From: an uncultured Oscillospiraceae bacterium | GTDB taxonomy: Bacteria; Bacillota; Clostridia; Oscillospirales; Oscillospiraceae | Assembly (NCBI GenBank): GCA_959022875.1 | Contig: CAUFAM010000029.1 | Span: 1 to 9,001, forward strand | DNA: 9,001 bases | Reading direction: 5' to 3' | Shown here: in pieces, positions 4,953 to 9,001 of the stretch | How the letters are laid out: each line of letters begins with the position of its first letter | Position numbering within the stretch: position 1 is the stretch's first letter | The notes under the pieces: generated by a model | What the model was told of the DNA's origin: nothing | What the model saw: the letters and a program-made list of their open reading frames with translations, nothing else | The model's database searches: none | Position numbers and translations under genes: made by a program

Positions 4953-6318
4953 TGAGAATTATGATCTGGAACAGTTGATGGAGCTGGTGGAGAAGCGACA
5001 GTTCCGCCGCCTGCGGGAGGAACTGGCCCAGATGAACGAGGTGGACATCGCCGAATTTCTGGACGAGCTGGAGGTAGAGCAGGAGATCCTGGTCTTCCGG
5101 CTGCTGCCCAAGGAGCTGGCCGCGGCGGTGTTTACCTACCTGGAGGACAGCGAAGACCAGGAGAAGCTGATTGGGGCCCTGAGCGATAAGGAGCTGAGGG
5201 AAGTTCTGGACGAGCTGTACCTGGACGATACCGTGGACATTATCGAGGACATGCCAGCCAACGTGGTTTCCCGTATTCTGCGCAACACCGATGCGTCCAC
5301 CCGCAGCCAGATTAACCAGCTGCTCAACTATCCCAAGGACTCCGCCGGTTCCATTATGACCACGGAGTTTGTGTACCTCCACCCGGATGCCACAGTGGAG
5401 CAGTCCTTTGCCCGTATCCGGCGGGTTGGTCTGGACAAAGAGACGGTCTATACCTGTTACGTCACCAAAAACCGGATTTTGCTGGGCGTGGTGACGGTCA
5501 GACGGATGCTCCTGTCCTCCTATGAGACCCGGATTGGCGACATTATGGAGACCAACGTTCTGTCCGTCAACACCCACGAGGACAAGGAGGACGTGGCCCA
5601 GATGTTCTCCCGGTACGACCTGTCCGCCCTGCCTGTGGTGGATGGAGAAAACCGTCTGGTGGGTATCATCACCTTCGACGACGCTATGGACGTTATTGAG
5701 GAAGAGACCACCGAGGACTTCGAAAAGATGGCCGCTATCCTCCCCTCGGACAAGCCCTACCTCAAAACCGGGGTGTTGGAGACCTGGCGCTCCCGTATCC
5801 CGTGGCTGATGATGCTCATGCTCTCGGCCACCTTTACGGGGATCATCATTACAAGCTTTGAGTCGGCCCTGGCCGCCTGTGTGGTATTGACGTCCTTTAT
5901 CCCCATGCTCTCCGGTACCGGCGGTAACTCCGGTTCCCAGTCCTCGGTGGCGGTGATCCGTGCCCTGTCCCTGGACGAGGTGGAGTTTTCCGATGTGCTG
6001 TCGGTTGTGTGGAAGGAAATCCGTGTGGCGGTGCTGTGCGGCGTATGCCTGGGCGCGGCCAACTTTGTGAAGATGATGGTGGTAGATCGGTGGCTGATGC
6101 ATAACCCCGAGGTAACCGTGCCGGTGGCCCTGGTGGTGTGTCTGACCCTGATGCTCACGGTGATCTGCGCCAAGGTGGTGGGTTGTACCCTGCCTATGGC
6201 GGCGGAAAAAATCGGCATTGACCCCGCGGTGATGGCTGCCCCCTTTATTACCACGGTGGTGGACGCCCTGTCGCTGCTCATTTATTTTAGTATTGCCACC
6301 TGCGTGCTGGGAATCTGA
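4948..6318 (+). CDS. mgtE: MgtE-type Mg2+ channel
   Basis: A 456-residue magnesium channel, the usual length for MgtE (dimer in the cytoplasmic membrane). In order: an acidic helical N domain (~1-130), two CBS domains (~137-253) that sense cytosolic Mg2+ and hold the pore closed when it is plentiful, a connecting helix, and five membrane helices (about 286-304, 306-321, 358-378, 391-412, 434-455). The pore signature SGTGGNSGSQ is at 322-331. Asp439, in VVDALSLLIYF of the last helix, aligns with the selectivity-filter aspartate of Thermus MgtE (Asp432). The frame stays open far upstream, but the start at 4948 is chosen because GGAGGGG (4933-4939) lies 8 bases before it and the family N-terminus begins there. 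Regulation is probably at both protein level (CBS) and RNA level (leader and start hairpin). The next gene follows after 34 bases with no terminator. Confidence 0.95.
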   Translation: MHENYDLEQLMELVEKRQFRRLREELAQMNEVDIAEFLDELEVEQEILVFRLLPKELAAAVFTYLEDSEDQEKLIGALSDKELREVLDELYLDDTVDIIEDMPANVVSRILRNTDASTRSQINQLLNYPKDSAGSIMTTEFVYLHPDATVEQSFARIRRVGLDKETVYTCYVTKNRILLGVVTVRRMLLSSYETRIGDIMETNVLSVNTHEDKEDVAQMFSRYDLSALPVVDGENRLVGIITFDDAMDVIEEETTEDFEKMAAILPSDKPYLKTGVLETWRSRIPWLMMLMLSATFTGIIITSFESALAACVVLTSFIPMLSGTGGNSGSQSSVAVIRALSLDEVEFSDVLSVVWKEIRVAVLCGVCLGAANFVKMMVVDRWLMHNPEVTVPVALVVCLTLMLTVICAKVVGCTLPMAAEKIGIDPAVMAAPFITTVVDALSLLIYFSIATCVLGI

Positions 6319-6352
6319 CCCAGTGTGCAAATGATTTGAGGAGGAATGATTC

Positions 6353-6553
6353 ATGGCAACCTGTGAAAACCAAATGCCCTGCCCCTGCACCGCCAACTGC
6401 CCCCGGCATGGAAAATGCTGCGCCTGTGTGGCCCACCACCGGGATCACAACGAGGGCGTGCCCGGCTGCTTCTTTTCCAAGGAGGCGGAGGCCACCTATG
6501 ACCGCAGCATCGCCAATCTGGCCCGGGATCACGGGCTGACTGTGGTGGAATAA
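6353..6553 (+). CDS. Small cysteine-rich protein, DUF6485-like
   Basis: A 66-residue soluble protein with eight cysteines and several histidines in its first 39 residues: Cys4, Cys10, Cys12, Cys16, then HGKCCACVAHH (His19, Cys22, Cys23, Cys25, His28, His29), His32 and Cys39. The C-terminal part, AEATYDRSIANLARDHG, is an ordinary helix. This layout is what I recall of the DUF6485 family of clostridial small proteins; the family name is from memory and less sure than the gene itself. The Cys/His pattern suggests metal binding, probably zinc or an iron-sulfur centre, which is inference. GAGGAGG at 6338-6344 is 8 bases before the start. Its position 34 bases behind mgtE without a terminator suggests co-transcription. 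Confidence 0.85.
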   Translation: MATCENQMPCPCTANCPRHGKCCACVAHHRDHNEGVPGCFFSKEAEATYDRSIANLARDHGLTVVE

Positions 6554-6567
6554 GCAAAAATGGTTTC

Positions 6568-6601
6568 TCCCGGCAGAGCGTCGCTCTGCCGGGAATTTTT
6601 T
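6568..6601 (+). terminator. Terminator of the mgtE operon
   Basis: A perfect 12-bp GC-rich stem (6568-6579 with 6583-6594, loop GTC) is followed by six Ts (6596-6601). It closes the mgtE and cysteine-rich protein unit. Confidence 0.93.
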
Positions 6602-6635
6602 GCGGGAAATGGGTAAAAAACCCCTTCTGTTTGTC

Positions 6636-6664
6636 TTGCAATCCCACATTTCCTTGGGTATACT
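6636..6664 (+). promoter_or_regulatory. Promoter of the two-component operon
   Basis: TTGCAA (6636-6641) and TATACT (6659-6664) are 17 bases apart. The predicted start is near 6671, about 28 bases before the response regulator start. A second TATACT lies at 6668-6673. No clear LytTR-type paired repeats are seen here, so autoregulation is not evident. Confidence 0.7.
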
Positions 6665-6698
6665 GATTATACTTAAACGGAAAAAGGGGGCGAAACAC

Positions 6699-7412
6699 AT
6701 GATCCGGATCGCGGTGGCCGACGACGACAGGGAGTGTACCACACAGCTTTGCCAATACATTGAAGATTTTTCCCGGGAGAGCGGCTACAACTGCGACGTG
6801 ACCGTCTACCATGACGGCGACGAGCTGGTGGAGCGGTATAAGGCCCAGTTTGACATCATCCTGCTGGATGTGGAGATGCCGTTTTTGAACGGGATGACCG
6901 CGGCGGAAATGATCCGGCGGCAGGACCCGGAGGTCATCATTATTTTTATCACCAACATGGCCCAGTATGCCATCCGGGGGTATGCGGTGGACGCACTGGA
7001 CTATGTGCTCAAGCCGGTCAATTATTTCGCCTTTTCCCAGCGGCTGAGCCGGGCCATTCAGCGTATGGACCGCCGGGAGCGAACCTATCTCACCATCCCG
7101 GTGAAAGGCGGGGCAGTGAAGCTGGCGGTGCGGGACATCTACTATGTGGAAAGCCGCGGCCATCAGCTGATCTACCACACCCGCACCGGAGATCACTCCG
7201 CGGCAGGAGGCACTATCCAGCAGGCGGAGGAGGATCTGAAAGACCACGGCTTTTTCCGCAGCAACAAGGGGTACCTGGTGAATCTGGAGCATGTGGACGG
7301 GGTGCGGGATGGGTGTGCCCTGGTCCACGGGGAGCAGCTGATCATCAGCCGTACCCGGAAAAGCGCCTTTTTGGAGGCCCTGACCAACTACGTCAGCGGG
7401 TTGGGACGATGA
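6699..7412 (+). CDS. LytTR-family response regulator (AgrA/LytR-like)
   Basis: A 237-residue DNA-binding response regulator. The receiver domain (1-~120) has the acidic pocket DDD at 8-10, the phospho-acceptor Asp57 in IILLDVEMP, Thr85 and Lys105 in VLKPV. The LytTR DNA-binding domain spans ~131-235, with the family hallmarks IYYVES, FFRSNKGYLVN and ISRTRK. Phosphorylation by the adjacent kinase should promote binding to paired direct repeats near target promoters. The start at 6699 is preferred over upstream in-frame codons because AGGGGG (6685-6690) is 8 bases away and the receiver fold begins directly. Its stop overlaps the kinase start as ATGA (7409-7412), so translation of the two is coupled. 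Signal and targets are not known; LytTR systems often govern peptide sensing, cell-envelope or bacteriocin functions. Confidence 0.95.
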   Translation: MIRIAVADDDRECTTQLCQYIEDFSRESGYNCDVTVYHDGDELVERYKAQFDIILLDVEMPFLNGMTAAEMIRRQDPEVIIIFITNMAQYAIRGYAVDALDYVLKPVNYFAFSQRLSRAIQRMDRRERTYLTIPVKGGAVKLAVRDIYYVESRGHQLIYHTRTGDHSAAGGTIQQAEEDLKDHGFFRSNKGYLVNLEHVDGVRDGCALVHGEQLIISRTRKSAFLEALTNYVSGLGR

Positions 7413-8725
7413 ACGTGGTGCCCAGCATCCCAAGGGTGCTCACCGCTCTGGCGGAGTGGGGGGCGTGCCTGGTCTATATCCAGAAGTATGAAAAGCGGCT
7501 GAAGGGCTGGCGGCTGTGGAGTGTTCTGGGGATTTTTCTTGTGGTGCAGAGCCTGTTTCTCCATGTGACCGGCTCCTGGCCGGTGGCCTTGTGGATTCCC
7601 TGCATGGCGGTGGCGGTGGGGCTGATGTTTGGATGTATCGCCCTGTGCTGCAACCTCTCACTGGTGAGCGTGGGCTACTGTACGGTGCGGGCCTTCCTGC
7701 TGGCGGAATTTGCCGCTTCCCTGGAGTGGCAGCTCTATGCCTATGGGGCGCTGCGGCTGGGAAAGGACAGCCTGCTGTACTCCGCCGCCTTTGCGGTGGG
7801 GGTCTATGGGGTGGTGTTCTTCCTTATGTACCGCCTGGAAAGCCGGCGCTCCATGCAGAATCCCATCCTGTCGGTACGGCCCCGGGAGCTGTGGCCTGCC
7901 CTGGTGATGGGACTGAGCTGTTTTGCCATGAGCAACCTGAGCTTTGTCTATGCCAACACCCCCTTCAGCGGCAGCTACATCAGCGACGTCAATAACATCC
8001 GTACCCTGGTGGATCTGGCGGGGGTGGTGATGCTCTACGCCTACCACATCCAGCGCAGTGAGCTGCGGGTGCAGTATGAGCTGGACGCGGTGAAAAATAT
8101 TTTGCAGACCCAATATGCCCAGTACCGGCAGAGCCGGGAGAGCATTGACCTTATTAACCGCAAGTACCACGACCTGAAGCACCAGATCGCCGTGCTCCGC
8201 GCCGAGCCGGACGCCCGCAAGCGCGCGGATTTTCTGGACGGCATGGAGCAGGAGATCCGCAATTATGAGGCCCAGAACAAGACGGGCAATTCCGTTCTGG
8301 ACACGGTGCTCACGGGAAAGAGCCTCTACTGCGCCAAGCACAAAATTGAGCTCACCTGTGTGGCCGACGGGGCCCAGCTCTGGTTTATGGATGTAATGGA
8401 CATCTGTACAGTCTTTGGCAATATCCTGGACAACGCCATTGAGTGTGAGCTGGGCATTGCGGACAAGGAGAAACGTCTGGTGCACCTGGCGGTGTACACC
8501 AAGAAGGGCTTTTTGATCATCCACTGCGAAAATTATTGCCCTCAGCAGGTGACGTTCCGGGATGGCCTTCCGGTGACCACCAAGCAGGATGCAAACTACC
8601 ACGGCTACGGGGTAAAGAGCGTACGCTATACGGCCCAGAAGTACGGCGGCTCGGTGACCATGGAGGTCCGGGACCAGTGGTTTGTGAGCAATATCCTCAT
8701 TCCCATTCCAAAGAAAGAAGACTGA
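7409..8725 (+). CDS. GHKL-type sensor histidine kinase (AgrC-like)
   Basis: A 438-residue membrane sensor kinase. The N-terminal half (1-~214) is polytopic with about six or seven hydrophobic segments (near 10-24, 36-53, 57-82, 86-105, 121-142, 161-181, 199-213), like the AgrC family; there is no extracellular sensor domain. A helical linker (215-250) leads to the phosphorylation site KYHDLKHQ with His254. The GHKL ATPase domain has the N box NILDN (Asn338, Asn342) and the glycine box HGYGVKSV (Gly399, Gly401); it belongs to the GHKL_5 type of ATPase. It should autophosphorylate and pass phosphate to Asp57 of the overlapping response regulator. Stimulus unknown; peptide-sensing AgrC kinases are close in architecture, but no AgrB or AgrD-like gene is in the window. 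Confidence 0.93.
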   Translation: MNVVPSIPRVLTALAEWGACLVYIQKYEKRLKGWRLWSVLGIFLVVQSLFLHVTGSWPVALWIPCMAVAVGLMFGCIALCCNLSLVSVGYCTVRAFLLAEFAASLEWQLYAYGALRLGKDSLLYSAAFAVGVYGVVFFLMYRLESRRSMQNPILSVRPRELWPALVMGLSCFAMSNLSFVYANTPFSGSYISDVNNIRTLVDLAGVVMLYAYHIQRSELRVQYELDAVKNILQTQYAQYRQSRESIDLINRKYHDLKHQIAVLRAEPDARKRADFLDGMEQEIRNYEAQNKTGNSVLDTVLTGKSLYCAKHKIELTCVADGAQLWFMDVMDICTVFGNILDNAIECELGIADKEKRLVHLAVYTKKGFLIIHCENYCPQQVTFRDGLPVTTKQDANYHGYGVKSVRYTAQKYGGSVTMEVRDQWFVSNILIPIPKKED

Positions 8726-8730
8726 AGCTG

Positions 8731-8765
8731 CGCCGGAATCCCAAGGGATTCCGGCGTATTTTTTT
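8731..8765 (+). terminator. Terminator of the two-component operon
   Basis: A perfect 12-bp stem (8731-8742 with 8745-8756) followed by a T-rich run to 8765, beginning 5 bases after the kinase stop. Confidence 0.93.
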
Positions 8766-8805
8766 GCCCTCTGGCTAAATGGACAAAATCTGTTCATATT
8801 TTTTG

Positions 8806-8859
8806 TGAGTTAAGCACAAGGCAAAAAACCGTTTGCGCCGAAAAACGGTCAATTTGTGC
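8806..8859 (+). promoter_or_regulatory. Nested dyad with two possible LytTR half-sites
   Basis: GCACAA (8814-8819) pairs with TTGTGC (8854-8859), and inside it ACCGTTT (8828-8834) pairs with AAACGGT (8843-8849). Two 9-mers resembling LytTR half-sites, TGAGTTAAG (8806-8814) and ACCGTTTGC (8828-8836), start 22 bases apart, the phasing LytTR dimers use. It lies upstream of a promoter with no good -35, so an activator or repressor operator is plausible. Confidence 0.35.
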
Positions 8860-8886
8860 GTTGGATGAAAAAAGCGGGTAAAATTC

Positions 8887-8895
8887 TGTTATGCT
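8887..8895 (+). promoter_or_regulatory. Extended -10 promoter of the last gene
   Basis: TG-T-TATGCT (8887-8895) is an extended -10. The bases 17 upstream are A-rich and do not resemble a -35; TTGGAT at 8861-8866 is 23 bases away. Predicted start is near 8902, giving a ~56-base leader. Such promoters often depend on an activator. Confidence 0.4.
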
Positions 8896-8957
8896 TTGCC
8901 CATCAAGAGGCGCAATGGGTAAATGCTGCGCTCAAAATGTATTAGGAGGAAGATGAA

Positions 8958-9001
8958 ATGTTAAGTATCAACATGGACGACGTCATCAAGGTACTCAGTT
9001 C
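8958..9001 (+). CDS. Unidentified gene, first 14 codons only
   Basis: An ATG at 8958 with AGGAGG at 8944-8949 eight bases upstream opens a frame that runs off the window. The visible residues are MLSINMDDVIKVLS. This is too short to assign a family. An ATG at 8953 is rejected because it would be only 3 bases from the ribosome binding site. The gene lies just behind the two-component operon, with its own promoter region and the dyad upstream. Confidence 0.7.
   Translation, partial: MLSINMDDVIKVLS

Noticed and set aside
4771..6396. Minus-strand open frame of 541 codons opposite mgtE
   Set aside because: His/Gly/Gln-rich translation typical of the antisense frame of a GC-rich gene; mgtE on the other strand is unambiguous.
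6600..6698. Extended N-terminus of the response regulator from ATG codons at 6600 or later
   Set aside because: That region contains the terminator T-run and the operon promoter; AGGGGG 8 bases before 6699 fits the true start.
8881..8957. Small riboswitch in the leader of the last gene
   Set aside because: Short inverted pairs (CCCAT/ATGGG, GCGCA/TGCGC) overlap and exclude one another, and no known riboswitch core is seen in the ~56-base leader.

Overview
The window looks like a chromosomal segment of a fairly GC-rich, low-A/T-codon Firmicute, most likely a gut Clostridia of the Oscillospiraceae type. This is inferred from strong AGGAGG-type ribosome binding sites, B. subtilis-like RF2 and MgtE sequences, compact rho-independent terminators, a DUF3048 (YerB-like) lipoprotein, a small DUF6485-type cysteine protein and an AgrA/AgrC-like LytTR/GHKL pair. 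No phage, transposase, CRISPR or resistance gene is visible.

Layout. Positions 1-1483 hold the 3' end of a plus-strand catabolic-looking operon: the C-terminal part of a transketolase small subunit, an aspartate/glutamate-racemase-superfamily enzyme, and a thiamine-diphosphate enzyme that keeps only about its first 82 residues before homology stops in a GC-rich stretch. Positions 1525-1805 hold two minus-strand tRNA genes, Leu(UAA) then initiator Met(CAU), with a clear sigma-A promoter and terminator. Positions 1921-2068 hold a 37-codon orphan gene with its own terminator. Positions 2090-3328 are prfB (release factor 2) as a self-contained promoter-gene-terminator unit, without the usual programmed frameshift. 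Positions 3330-4502 are a promoter and a DUF3048 lipoprotein gene.

Positions 4503-4947 form a roughly 445-base non-coding leader before mgtE. It holds a promoter, a long hairpin at the predicted start, a predicted three-way-junction RNA, two further hairpins, and a final 12-bp hairpin that places the mgtE Shine-Dalgarno in its loop and the AUG in its stem. I do not recognise it as the M-box or any other riboswitch class I can recall. It is the best candidate here for an undescribed regulatory element. mgtE (Mg2+ channel) is followed without a terminator by a small cysteine-rich DUF6485-like gene.

Positions 6636-8765 are a two-component operon, a LytTR response regulator overlapping a GHKL sensor kinase by ATGA. 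The last 236 bases are the regulatory region and first 14 complete codons of another gene. That region carries a nested dyad, two possible LytTR half-sites and an extended -10 promoter, so this gene may be a target of the neighbouring two-component system.
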